Part shown: one piece after another, positions 20,305-27,923 of the stretch
How positions within the stretch are numbered: position 1 is the first letter of the stretch
Layout: each line of letters starts with the position of its first letter
NCBI GenBank assembly: GCA_964495375.1
Contig: CAZBWM010000001.1
Coordinates: 1 to 64,000, forward strand
Source of the DNA: JAIESQ01 sp964495375
GTDB lineage: Bacteria; Planctomycetota; Planctomycetia; Pirellulales; JAEUIK01
DNA length: 64,000 bases
Direction: 5' to 3'
Made by a program: the position numbers and the translations under genes
Notes under the pieces: model-generated
Told to the model about the DNA's origin: nothing
What the model saw: the letters and a program-made list of their open reading frames with translations, nothing else
The model's database searches: none

Positions 20305-20859
20305 ATGTTCGAAAGCCGCCGTAGCCGCTGGTCGTTTTTGATATTGGAATTCGCCTGCATCCCCGTGGCCTTGGCGCTTGGTTGGTTGTTGGATGTCGAT
20401 CCGCGAGCCACGCTGACTTGGACGCCGCGGGCCGTGGGTTTCGGCGTAGCAGCGGCGCTCCCCGCGTGGTTGGCCGTCGTGGCGATCCATCGACTGCGCC
20501 CGAGACCACTCGAACCGATGATGCGGCTCGTCGACGAGTTGCTCGTGCCTGCGTTCGCGCGGTGGACCGTGGGCGAGCTGCTGATGGTGTCGCTCTTGGC
20601 CGGCGTCGGCGAGGAGCTCTTGTTTCGCGGCGTGTTGCAGCCGGCGCTTGCCGGGCCGCTCAGCCCCTGGTGTGCACTCGTCGTGGCGTCGTTGGTGTTC
20701 GGTCTGGTACACGCGCTGAGCGTGTCGTATGCGGTGTTCGCGACGCTCATGGGCGCGTGGCTCGGCGTGCTCTGGATCGCCAGCGGCAACTTGCTGGTGC
20801 CGATCGTCGCCCACGCGGCGTATGATTTTTTGACGCTGGTGTATTTGCGACGGAGATAG
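20305..20859 (+). CDS. CPBP (CAAX-type) intramembrane metalloprotease
   Basis: 184 aa from ATG 20305; an upstream start at 20263 would overlap the divergent gene's leader. The protein is hydrophobic and carries the family motifs: EELLFRG with Glu103/Glu104, FGLVHAL, and HAAYDF near the C-terminus. These supply the Glu, His and His that coordinate zinc in Rce1-type proteases. Bacterial CPBP proteins act as membrane proteases, often in bacteriocin self-immunity or cleavage of small peptides; no bacteriocin gene is next to it, so the substrate is unknown. Confidence 0.9.
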   Translation: MFESRRSRWSFLILEFACIPVALALGWLLDVDPRATLTWTPRAVGFGVAAALPAWLAVVAIHRLRPRPLEPMMRLVDELLVPAFARWTVGELLMVSLLAGVGEELLFRGVLQPALAGPLSPWCALVVASLVFGLVHALSVSYAVFATLMGAWLGVLWIASGNLLVPIVAHAAYDFLTLVYLRRR

Positions 20860-20940
20860 CACTTACTTTGTCTGACGGGTGCCGAGGCTCCTTCGGCATC
20901 GATTCAATGGACTGTTACTCTAGCAGCAGGAGATATCGCT

Positions 20941-21096
20941 ATGACTGACGGTGAACCGGACGAAATCGATGCCGAGTTTTGGGACACCGTCGAGGCAGTG
21001 CGCGAGGGACTGGCTGATTTCGAGGCGGGCCGCATGCGGCCTTTGCAGGATCTCATCGACGAAAACCGTCGCAGGCGAAATCCTGAGAATGCTTGA
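20941..21096 (+). CDS. Small acidic protein (51 aa), antitoxin-like
   Basis: ATG 20941, tga 21094-21096, overlapping the next start as TGATG. It is preceded by GCAGGAG at 20926-20932. The sequence has an acidic head (MTDGEPDEIDAEFWDTVEAV) and a basic tail (ENRRRRNPENA), with VREGLADFEAGRMRPLQ between. This type of small protein resembles antitoxin C-terminal segments encoded with a ParE-like toxin, but no toxin follows; the next gene is a membrane acyltransferase. Translational coupling with that gene is very likely because of the overlap. Confidence 0.6.
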   Translation: MTDGEPDEIDAEFWDTVEAVREGLADFEAGRMRPLQDLIDENRRRRNPENA

Positions 21097-22163
21097 TGCG
21101 TTCGCCGAGTTCCAATACCACCCGCGACGAAAAACTCGATTTCTGGCGCGGGCTCTGCATCGTCGGCATGGTCTCCTGGCACTTGCTGAGCCATCCGTCG
21201 TTTCCACGGGCTTTGTCGTTCGCGGTCATTCAATCGTTCAATTTCGTGGCCGAAGGCTTCGTGCTCTTGGCCGGGGCCTCGATCGGTTGGCAGTTCCGGC
21301 GGCGCCCTGAGGAGATCTCGCGGCCGGGCCCACATCTGGCCCGGGCGGGGCGGTTCCTGCTGCTGCACTATGCCGTGGCCGTGGTGCTGATCACGTTGAT
21401 TTGCACAACGACCTGGTACGCCCCGATCCGGCAACGCTCCCTAAAGGCGTGGGCAGGCGACATCCTACTGTTGCGGTATCAGCCGTATCTCGGCGACGTG
21501 CTGAGCGTGTTCATCATTCTGTTCGCGCTGACGCCTGTGATGCTGCTAGTGCTGCGTCGGGCCGGCGCGGCGGCACTCCTGATCTTGAGCGTTGCGGTAT
21601 TCGCCGTGGCCATCGTCGCACCGCATTGGCTGGCGCTGAACGACGGCGGCGCATTTGTAGTCAATGGCTGGCAGATCTACTTCGTGCTCGGCATCCTGTT
21701 CGGCCGCAGCTACCCGGAGGTGCTGGCGGCCTGGCAGCGCCGGCCCAACGTGTGGCTGGCGGTGAACATTGCGATCTGCTTGGCGATCTCAGCCTATCGC
21801 CTGGCGATCGAGCTGAACCCAAGTTGGAAGGCTCAAGTGCCCGCAATGCTGCGCTTCGACCGGCATCCGCTGACGCTCGCCCGCACCGTTGAGATGCTGG
21901 CCGACATGCACCTGATCGCGCTGGTTACCGCGCGGTTCTGGCCGTGGATCGAGTCCTCACGCGTCACCGGCTGGCTCATTCGCTTCGGACGCAACAGCCT
22001 GCGCGTGTTCGTGGTTTCGATCGGGCTCGATTACCTGATCTGCGGGCTGTTGACGGCGACCGGCTGGGGCGTGCCGGTGAATCTTGCGCTGTGGGGACTC
22101 GATCTGTTGGTACTGTACGGCGTGGCGGTGTTCGTTGCTCCGCGTCCAAGCCGCGCGCGGTAG
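21096..22163 (+). CDS. OpgC-like membrane acyltransferase
   Basis: 355 aa from the ATG at 21096, which overlaps the preceding stop codon (TGATG); a TTG at 21093 is the only earlier alternative. The N-terminus RDEKLDFWRGLCIVGMVSWH is the hallmark of the OpgC / acyltransferase-3-like family (Asp and His in and after helix 1). About ten transmembrane helices follow, and LIRFGRNSLRVFVVSIGLDYL matches the conserved helix with GRNSL near the C-terminus. OpgC transfers succinyl groups to periplasmic glucans in proteobacteria; here the acceptor is unknown, since no opgG/H genes are near. Confidence 0.88.
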   Translation: MRSPSSNTTRDEKLDFWRGLCIVGMVSWHLLSHPSFPRALSFAVIQSFNFVAEGFVLLAGASIGWQFRRRPEEISRPGPHLARAGRFLLLHYAVAVVLITLICTTTWYAPIRQRSLKAWAGDILLLRYQPYLGDVLSVFIILFALTPVMLLVLRRAGAAALLILSVAVFAVAIVAPHWLALNDGGAFVVNGWQIYFVLGILFGRSYPEVLAAWQRRPNVWLAVNIAICLAISAYRLAIELNPSWKAQVPAMLRFDRHPLTLARTVEMLADMHLIALVTARFWPWIESSRVTGWLIRFGRNSLRVFVVSIGLDYLICGLLTATGWGVPVNLALWGLDLLVLYGVAVFVAPRPSRAR

Positions 22164-22316
22164 TGCGCGGGACAACTCCCTCGGCTAACAGCATCGGGCG
22201 CTCGACAAGTTAGCCGCGGAGCTTGCTCCGCGCGCTAGCGGGAGCGACGCGACTTCAGCGCAGTTCGGATAGACGAACCGCACAAGCTAGCGCGCGGGAT
22301 GAATCCCGCGGCTAAC
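22163..22316. repeat. Three palindromic repeats between convergent genes
   Basis: Copies at 22163-22189 (degenerate, gcgcgggacaactccctcgg), 22209-22240 (inverted, gttagccgcggagcttgctc) and 22286-22316 (gctagcgcgcgggatgaatc, then ccgcggctaac). Each is a GCGCGGGA/TCCCGCG stem with a 4-nt loop flanked on one side by ggctaac. They fill most of the gap between the 3' ends of the acyltransferase and LamG genes. The same family occurs at 24636, 49445, 49494, 51624 and 59257. Confidence 0.8.
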
Positions 22317-22325
22317 AAGTCCGAT

Positions 22326-23231
22326 TCAACTTGCATTGGTCGCGCGGCGACGGCGGCAACTACGAGCTCTTCGTCCGACGGCGACAAACCCGATCGCGGC
22401 CGCACCCAGTGCGCCGAGCACGACGCCGCTCGGCTCGGGGACCAGGGCGCGCACGTAGTGTTCCTGAATTTCAGCGGCCGAAAGCGCGTGGTTGTAGATG
22501 GCGACTTCGCCGATCGCGCCGTTGAAATACTCAGGACCGCCCCACCACTCCGCGGCGCGTCCGATGTAAACGGCCTGGCCATTCGGATTGACGGGGGCCA
22601 CACCAGGCAGCGTACCGACAGGACTGCCGTTGAGATAGAAGTTCGTCGTGTTCTTGCTGTCGTAAACAACGACCACATGTTGCCAGAAACCGGCAGCGAG
22701 AACCGGGGGGGACGACCCACCGGCCCCTTCAATTCCCCAAGCGGCAAAGAAAATTCGATTGCCGTTGAGTGCCAGTCCCCACCCGCCTGCGTCACCAATC
22801 AGTGCGCGAGCAGAAACGACGTTCTGAATTCCGCTGACGCCGTCGGGCTTAATCCAGGCTTCGACGGTGAAATTGTTCGTCAATTGGTTGAACAGCGGAT
22901 TGGGCGGGATCGTCACCACGCCGCTCGAGCCGTCGAAGTCGGCCGCCTTGCCGCCGTCGGTCGGGAATGTCGGCCCCTCGACACCGAGCGTGATTCCGCC
23001 GCTATAAGCGCCATCACGGAACGGTGGCTCAAATCCCGGCGCGATATCGTTGGCTTTGGTTCCCGACGTTTCGCCCAATCGCCAATAGCCGACCGGGTTG
23101 TCGGCCAGCACGATGTCGGCGTAGCCGGCGCACGCCGGAGCAGCGACGATCGCCACCAAGGAAGCGGCCAAAACCAACTGTCCCATCGTACGCGCGACCA
23201 TACCATCAACGAAATGCGAAATGAAAACCAT
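22326..23231 (-). CDS. PEP-CTERM protein with LamG/concanavalin-like domain
   Basis: 301 aa from ATG 23231, preceded by AAGGGTGG; the frame is open further upstream, but that part belongs to a conserved leader. The signal peptide is TMGQLVLAASLVAIVAAPACA. The mature part is a LamG-like sandwich: DNPVGYWRLGETSG, FTVEAWIKPDG, GFWQHVVVVYDSKNTTNFYL and YFNGAIGEVAIYNHALSAAEIQ. The C-terminus has VPEPSGVVLGALGAAAIGF and an Arg-rich tail, the PEP-CTERM tripartite sorting signal recognised by exosortase. No exosortase is encoded in this window. Expected location is the exterior or the extracellular matrix; the sugar ligand is unknown. Confidence 0.92.
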   Translation of the reverse strand: MVFISHFVDGMVARTMGQLVLAASLVAIVAAPACAGYADIVLADNPVGYWRLGETSGTKANDIAPGFEPPFRDGAYSGGITLGVEGPTFPTDGGKAADFDGSSGVVTIPPNPLFNQLTNNFTVEAWIKPDGVSGIQNVVSARALIGDAGGWGLALNGNRIFFAAWGIEGAGGSSPPVLAAGFWQHVVVVYDSKNTTNFYLNGSPVGTLPGVAPVNPNGQAVYIGRAAEWWGGPEYFNGAIGEVAIYNHALSAAEIQEHYVRALVPEPSGVVLGALGAAAIGFVAVGRRARSCRRRRATNAS

Positions 23232-23234
23232 TGA

Positions 23235-23346
23235 GCCACCCTTGTGCAGAAGAGCCGCGAAAAGCGCGGCGGAATCGGAAGAACGTGAAAACCGAAACCA
23301 GCGAAGCAAACGCGGAATCAGTTGGTCTTCACTAGCGGTTCCTGCA
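23235..23346 (-). promoter_or_regulatory. 5' leader copy A of a duplicated ~113-bp element
   Basis: Read on the minus strand, it begins tgcaggaaccgctagtgaag and ends with a GCCGCG-cttttCGCGGC hairpin, then gcacaagggtggc just before the ATG at 23231. It is near-identical to copy B (24372-24484) in front of the other PEP-CTERM gene, with substitutions and a few single-base gaps, although the two coding regions differ completely. The hairpin stem is unchanged while its loop differs by one T. A shared promoter/leader or regulatory RNA is the simplest reading. Confidence 0.7.
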
Positions 23347-23390
23347 AATGGGCAAAGTCGGGCGATTTCAAGGCCGGTCTGGACAGTACC

Positions 23391-24368
23391 TCAGCTCGTT
23401 TTCCGCACCCGAGCGCGGCGCACGGCCACAGCGCCAAACAGAGCCGCAAAGCCCAGCGCCAACAGCGTGATGCTTCCCGGCTCGGGCACGACCAAGCCCG
23501 ATTGTTCGAGATGGAAGTTGAAGTCGAGCGTGATCGTCGCCAGCGCCAGCACGGATGCCGAGATTGTCAGCGCCAGGGGACTTGTCGCCTCGAACGAAAA
23601 CGCCGCGGGTTGATTGCCCGACTCGAAAACGCCAAACGTAAACGATGCGGTTCCCGCCCCGTCAAGCGTCACTTTCGTGTTGCCGGGAGGACCGGATACC
23701 GTGTACACCCCCGAAATTGAAAGAGGAAGCGGAGGGCCCACTGCCGTCAGCCCGAACGGGATCAGCCCGGCAATGACGACCAGCGCATTCTGATAAGTCA
23801 AATCACCATTTCCGCTGAGGACAAAAGTTCCCGTACCTCCGCCATTCGGCACAATGATCGATGGCCCAATTTGCCCAAACGTAAGATCCGCGACGTCGGA
23901 CGAAAAATCGACCGTGATGTTCTTCAGCAGGGTAATGTTGCTATTCGTTTGCAGGACGACCGTGTCGAGTGCGAAGAACGCCGGACTATCGTGAAGTCCG
24001 CGAACCAGCAGGTTGTCGATGCTCGTCAGATCGCCACCCGCGAAACTGAGAGTGGAGCTGGCGGGTAGCACGCTCACGAATTCGCTGGATACGCTCACTG
24101 GCGCGCCGGTCAGCGACAAGGGATGCGTTGTCGGTGGCACAGTATTGAAGGGCTCGAAGGCCTTCGTCTTCGCATTGAAGGCCGTGCCCGTCCCGCCGGC
24201 GGATAGCTCGCCCGAAAGATTGACGGTCCCGCTGAAGGTTTGCTCGGGCCCCTGAAAATCGACGGGCACCTTGATCGCCTGGGCAGTGCCCTCGAGCGAT
24301 GCGAACCAGAGCACGCAAACGATGGCGCGCAAAGCATGCGCGAAAACAGAATTGAAGCGAATGAGCAT
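23391..24368 (-). CDS. PEP-CTERM protein, beta-rich, no known domain
   Basis: 325 aa from ATG 24368, after the same leader and AAGGGTGG ribosome site as its neighbour. The signal peptide is MLIRFNSVFAHALRAIVCVL (cleavage near GTAQA). The mature part is Gly/Ser/Thr-rich and beta-like (FSGTVNLSGELSAGGTGTAF, TLSFAGGDLTSIDNL), with no recognised catalytic domain. The C-terminus VVPEPGSITLLALGFAALFG followed by AVRRARVRK is a textbook PEP-CTERM signal. It lies upstream of, and in the same direction as, the LamG PEP-CTERM gene; the intervening leader copy A suggests each is transcribed from its own unit. Confidence 0.9.
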   Translation of the reverse strand: MLIRFNSVFAHALRAIVCVLWFASLEGTAQAIKVPVDFQGPEQTFSGTVNLSGELSAGGTGTAFNAKTKAFEPFNTVPPTTHPLSLTGAPVSVSSEFVSVLPASSTLSFAGGDLTSIDNLLVRGLHDSPAFFALDTVVLQTNSNITLLKNITVDFSSDVADLTFGQIGPSIIVPNGGGTGTFVLSGNGDLTYQNALVVIAGLIPFGLTAVGPPLPLSISGVYTVSGPPGNTKVTLDGAGTASFTFGVFESGNQPAAFSFEATSPLALTISASVLALATITLDFNFHLEQSGLVVPEPGSITLLALGFAALFGAVAVRRARVRKTS

Positions 24369-24371
24369 GTA

Positions 24372-24484
24372 GCCACCCTTGTGCAGAGGAGCCGCGAAAA
24401 AGCGCGGCGGAAGCGGAAGAACCAAGAGACCGAAACCGGCGAAATGAACGCGGAGTCAGTTGGTCTTCACTAGCGGTTCCTGCA
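24372..24484 (-). promoter_or_regulatory. 5' leader copy B of a duplicated ~113-bp element
   Basis: This is the partner of copy A (23235-23346). On the minus strand it holds tgcaggaaccgctagtgaag, a purine/pyrimidine-mixed middle, a GCCGCG-ctttttCGCGGC hairpin and gcacaagggtggc ahead of the ATG at 24368. The 3' end of the element supplies the ribosome site for both genes. No sigma-54 GG/GC signature of the kind reported for other PEP-CTERM regulons could be picked out by eye. Confidence 0.7.
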
Positions 24485-24635
24485 CCTGTGGACCAGCGGG
24501 CGTGAATGGCCCGCTGATGGACGCCTTAGCTTAGCTCGCCCCCCCCAGGCGCTTTCAACAAGATTCTGGCAGAAATGTGGGAATTTCTGGGGGTGTTACC
24601 GTGCGTGCTTGATGAATTCGGCGTCGTGCGCGGGA

Positions 24636-24662
24636 GCGCGCGGGATGCATCCCGCGGCCAAC
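24636..24662. repeat. Dispersed palindrome (GCGCGGGA-n4-TCCCGCGG family)
   Basis: The sequence gcgcgcgggatgcatcccgc followed by ggccaac is one more copy of the family found at 22163-22316, 49445-49518, 51624-51650 and 59257-59287. It lies in the 330-base gap between the PEP-CTERM leader B and the end of the YTV gene, which otherwise holds only the YTV terminator. Confidence 0.75.
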
Positions 24663-24695
24663 AAAGCCAACGCCGCGGAACTCTTGCCCGCGCGC

Positions 24696-24738
24696 AAAAA
24701 AAACGGTGGCCCGACCCGCTGGGGGGGTCGGACCACCG
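24696..24738 (-). terminator. Terminator of the YTV gene
   Basis: On the minus strand, a stem of about 14 bp (24725-24738 pairs with 24704-24717, one mismatch) precedes a run of eight T (plus-strand A at 24696-24703). It lies 79 bases after the stop codon of the YTV gene. Confidence 0.85.
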
Positions 24739-24816
24739 CTCGTAGCGACACCAGGCCTTCCTCTGGATGCCAGAGGATTCAGGCACGCTCGAGTTGTCCG
24801 CTCGCGACCTTACTGC

Positions 24817-27231
24817 TTAGTTGCAGCAATCATCGCAGCACGGCACCGGGCAGCAAACCTTCACCGGCACCTGCTTGCAGATCACTTTCGGAACGCAGCG
24901 GGTGTAGGTGCAGGCCACCTTCTTGCACACGCAGCGGGGCACCATCACCGTCTTGGTGTAGTGAACCGGCTTGCAGATGCAATACGGCACCTTCTTCACG
25001 TGCTTCTCGGCCACCATGTGGCAGACCTGGTAAGTGCAGGTCTTCACACGTTGCTCGCGGGCGATGTGGCAGACCTGGTAGGTGCAGGTCTTCACACGCT
25101 GCTCGCGTTCGATGTGGCACACCTTGTAGGTGCAGTGCTTGACACGTTGCTCAGGCACCATGTGGCAGACCTGGTAGGTGCAGGTCTTGACACGCTGCTC
25201 GGGCACCATGTGGCACACCTTGTAGGTGCAGTGCTTGACGCGCTGCTCGGGCACCATGTGGCAGACCTGGTAGGTGCAGGTCTTCACGCGTTGCTCGGGC
25301 ACCATCTTGCACACCTGGTACGTGCAGTGCTTGACGCGCTGCTCACGCTCGATGTGGCAAACCTGGTAGGTGCAGGTCTTCACGCGCTGCTCCGGAACCA
25401 TGTGGCAGACCTTGTACGTGCAGGTCTTCACGCGCTTCTCGGGCACCATGTGGCAAACCTGGTAAGTGCAGGTCTTGACGCGCTGCTCGGGCACCATCTT
25501 GCACACCGTGTACGGGATCCGCTTCTCGCGGACTTCCTTCTCGATGTGGCACACCTGGTAGGTGCAGGTCTTCACCCGTTGCTCGGGAACCATCTTGCAG
25601 ACCTTGTACGTGCAGGTCTTGACGCGGTTCTCCTTGACGAGGTGGCAAACCTGGTAGGTGCACGTCTTCACGCGCTGCTCGGGCACCATCTTGCAGACGG
25701 TGTACGTGCAATGCTTCACGCGCTGCTCGGGCACCATCTTGCACACCGTGTACGGGATCCGCTTCTCGCGGCATTCCTTCTCGATGTGGCACACCGTGTA
25801 GGTGCAGGTCTTCACGCGTTGCTCGGGCACCATGTGGCAGACCTTGTACGTGCAGGTCTTCACGCGTTGCTCGCGCTCGATGTGGCAAACCTGGTAGGTG
25901 CAGGTCTTGACGCGCTGTTCGGGCACCATCTTGCAGACGGTGTACGGAACCTTCTTCACGTGCGTCTCGCGAACATACTTGACGCACTGAACTTCACGCG
26001 TCTCGGTGCGGGGCACCCAGACCTTCTTGCAGCACTTCACCGGCGGGCACTGCACTTGAACCTTCTTGCAGCAACCGGGGTGATAAACGCACTTGCAGCA
26101 GCAGGGGTCCCACGTCCAGCAGCCTGGCTCCTGGATTCGCTTGCAGACCACCTTGCCCGGAATCTCCGTGACCTGCGTCTGCCACTCGCCGCAGCAAACG
26201 TTGATCGTCTTCGTATAGTGAACGGGCTTGCACACCGAGTAGCAGCACTCGCGGACGCGAGTCTCTTTCACCGGCTTGCAGACCGTGTAGCAAATTTCCT
26301 TCGTCTTCGTTTCGTAGACCGGCTTGCACACCGTGTAGCAGATGTTGCGGGTCTTGGTTTCCCAGACCGGCTTGCAAACCGTGTAGCAAATCTCTTTCGT
26401 CTTCGTCTCGTACACCGGCTTGCACACCGTGTAGTGGCAGACCCGCTCGCGGGTCTCATACACCGGCTTGCAGACCGTGTAGCAGATGTCCTTCGTCTTC
26501 GTCTCGTAGACCGGCTTGCAAACCGTGTAGCAAATCTCGCGGGTTTTGGTTTCCCACACTGGCTTGCAGACCGTGTAGCAGATCTCGCGGGTCTTCGTCT
26601 CGTAGACCGGCTTGCACACCGTGTAGCAAATGTCACGAGTCTTGGTCTCGTAGACGGGCTTGCACACCGTGTAGCAGATGTTCCGGGTCTTCGTTTCGTA
26701 GACCGGCTTGCACACCGTGTAGCAAATGTCCTTGGTCTTGGTTTCCCAGACCGGCTTGCACACCGTGTAGCAGATGTTCCGGGTCTTCGTTTCGTAGACC
26801 GGCTTGCACACCGTGTAGCAAATGTCCTTGGTCTTGGTTTCCCAGACCGGCTTGCACACCGTGTAGCAAATCTGCTTGGTCTTGGTCTCGTAGACCGGCT
26901 TGCAGACCGTGTAGCAGATCTCGCGGGTCTTGGTCTCGTAGACCGGCTTGCAGACCGTGTAGACGCAATCGCGGTAAGCCGTCTCGCGGACGTACTTCAC
27001 GCAGTTGATCGTCTTGGCTTCGCAAACCGTCTCATGGACCGTCTTGTAAGCGGTGCACTGCTGTTTTTCGTACACCACCTGCTTACAAGTCTTCATCACC
27101 GTGTAGCAGCAGCACGCTTGGCTGGCGCAACACTTGTACCGGCAGGCGCCGAGATAGCCGGCGCTGGCCGGGCTGACCGAGATCGCTGCCAGCAGCACAG
27201 CGATAATCGGTACACCCAACACCTTGCTCAT
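24817..27231 (-). CDS. Cys-rich YTV-repeat cell-wall protein
   Basis: 804 aa; ATG 27231 preceded by GAGGAGGCG. A signal peptide MSKVLGVPIIAVLLAAISVS ends at PASA. The mature protein is two arrays with the same 16-residue period. Array 1 (about 95-345) has 16 units of the form ICYTVCKPVYETKTRE. A unique Cys-rich middle follows (about 350-430, with CCGEW, CWTWDPCCCKCVYHPGCC and CCKKVWVPRTETR). Array 2 (about 430-765) has some 20 units like TCTYQVCHMVPEQRVK or with CHIEREQRVK. The end is CCPVPCCDDCCN. Giant YTV proteins are abundant cell-wall proteins in Rhodopirellula baltica; disulfide cross-linking is the likely reason for about two Cys per unit. A 96-bp (two-unit) stretch is exactly duplicated near 26657-26870, so the array is still homogenising. 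Monocistronic, with its own terminator. Confidence 0.93.
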   Translation of the reverse strand: MSKVLGVPIIAVLLAAISVSPASAGYLGACRYKCCASQACCCYTVMKTCKQVVYEKQQCTAYKTVHETVCEAKTINCVKYVRETAYRDCVYTVCKPVYETKTREICYTVCKPVYETKTKQICYTVCKPVWETKTKDICYTVCKPVYETKTRNICYTVCKPVWETKTKDICYTVCKPVYETKTRNICYTVCKPVYETKTRDICYTVCKPVYETKTREICYTVCKPVWETKTREICYTVCKPVYETKTKDICYTVCKPVYETRERVCHYTVCKPVYETKTKEICYTVCKPVWETKTRNICYTVCKPVYETKTKEICYTVCKPVKETRVRECCYSVCKPVHYTKTINVCCGEWQTQVTEIPGKVVCKRIQEPGCWTWDPCCCKCVYHPGCCKKVQVQCPPVKCCKKVWVPRTETREVQCVKYVRETHVKKVPYTVCKMVPEQRVKTCTYQVCHIEREQRVKTCTYKVCHMVPEQRVKTCTYTVCHIEKECREKRIPYTVCKMVPEQRVKHCTYTVCKMVPEQRVKTCTYQVCHLVKENRVKTCTYKVCKMVPEQRVKTCTYQVCHIEKEVREKRIPYTVCKMVPEQRVKTCTYQVCHMVPEKRVKTCTYKVCHMVPEQRVKTCTYQVCHIEREQRVKHCTYQVCKMVPEQRVKTCTYQVCHMVPEQRVKHCTYKVCHMVPEQRVKTCTYQVCHMVPEQRVKHCTYKVCHIEREQRVKTCTYQVCHIAREQRVKTCTYQVCHMVAEKHVKKVPYCICKPVHYTKTVMVPRCVCKKVACTYTRCVPKVICKQVPVKVCCPVPCCDDCCN

Positions 27232-27923
27232 TGTTTTCGCCTCCTCAGGGTCATCGCACGTCGGATAGGCCTGGTTCCGAGGGGGGGAAATCCCTCGGCG
27301 TTGGCGGAACCCGGGGCGCCGGTCAACTCGGTGACCATCGCTCCCAGCGGAAAGAGCCTCCGCGTTGGCCTGAATGTCAAAGGCCCCGCGACGGCTTCAT
27401 CCTCTCGTCCGCCTTCATGGACTATCGACAAGCTGGGCCGGTTGCTTGATCTGCGCAGAGGTCACAAAGTAGTTCGCATGCGGCCGCTCTTCGCGTTCTG
27501 GCGCGTACAGCGATCGTGCACGAAATGCCCGTCGCGCTACGGGTTACAGAAATGCCGGCCGCGCGCGAAACCCCGTCACTGCCGATCGCGCGCGATTCTG
27601 GCGGTTGTGCCGGCAAAGTACGCCTAGAGCGCCTAACTCCACGCTCGGCGCCACTTGTAGCCCGCCGCGGGGTGCCGTATCGTTTGGTGCCAGTGGGCAG
27701 CCGTTCGTCGGCGCGTCCGCTCCCCGCCGCACCGCACTCGTCCGCATCCCACCCCGGCCAATGACCGCGCGGCTCGTTCGGAACCGCCGAAAAATAACTT
27801 CTCCTCGTTCCCCTCTCCCCTCGCGGGAGAGGTTAGGGTGAGGGGCCAGCAGAACTGGAAGTTAACTCGCGGCCGTTCCTTAGTAAGCGCTTTCACGCGC
27901 GCCACCAATACGCCACCGTTTCC
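27232..27923. other. Upstream region of the divergent YTV and rex genes
   Basis: About 690 bases between two divergent genes. Apart from the dispersed repeat at 27810-27845 and the YTV ribosome site at the left end, no gene, RNA or hairpin of note was recognised. Small open frames here have no ribosome site. Its size would allow a long leader for the highly expressed YTV gene. Confidence 0.5.
27810..27845. repeat. Dispersed CCTCTCCC...GGGTGAGGGG repeat
   Basis: The sequence cccctctcccctcgcgggag, continuing aggttagggtgagggg, holds a CTCTCCC/GGGAGAG hairpin (27813-27819 and 27825-27831). Elements ending GGTTAGGGTGAGGGG are common intergenic repeats in many Gram-negative and planctomycete genomes. 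It is the only copy in this window. Confidence 0.7.

Noticed and set aside
23232..23309. N-terminal extension of the LamG PEP-CTERM protein (MLRWFRFSRSSDS...)
   Set aside because: This part lies in the duplicated leader, which is noncoding in the second gene's context, and the ATG at 23231 has the ribosome site and signal peptide.
24817..27231. Regular 48-bp repeats that could look like a CRISPR array or minisatellite
   Set aside because: There are no unique spacers; the repeats are in frame and encode the YTV protein.
24706..27627. A 973-codon open frame on the plus strand across the YTV gene
   Set aside because: It is the mirror of the 48-bp repeats on the minus strand. Its translation is a monotonous LADLVGAGLHALLGHH-type string, its start has no ribosome site, and the minus strand has signal peptide, Shine-Dalgarno and terminator.
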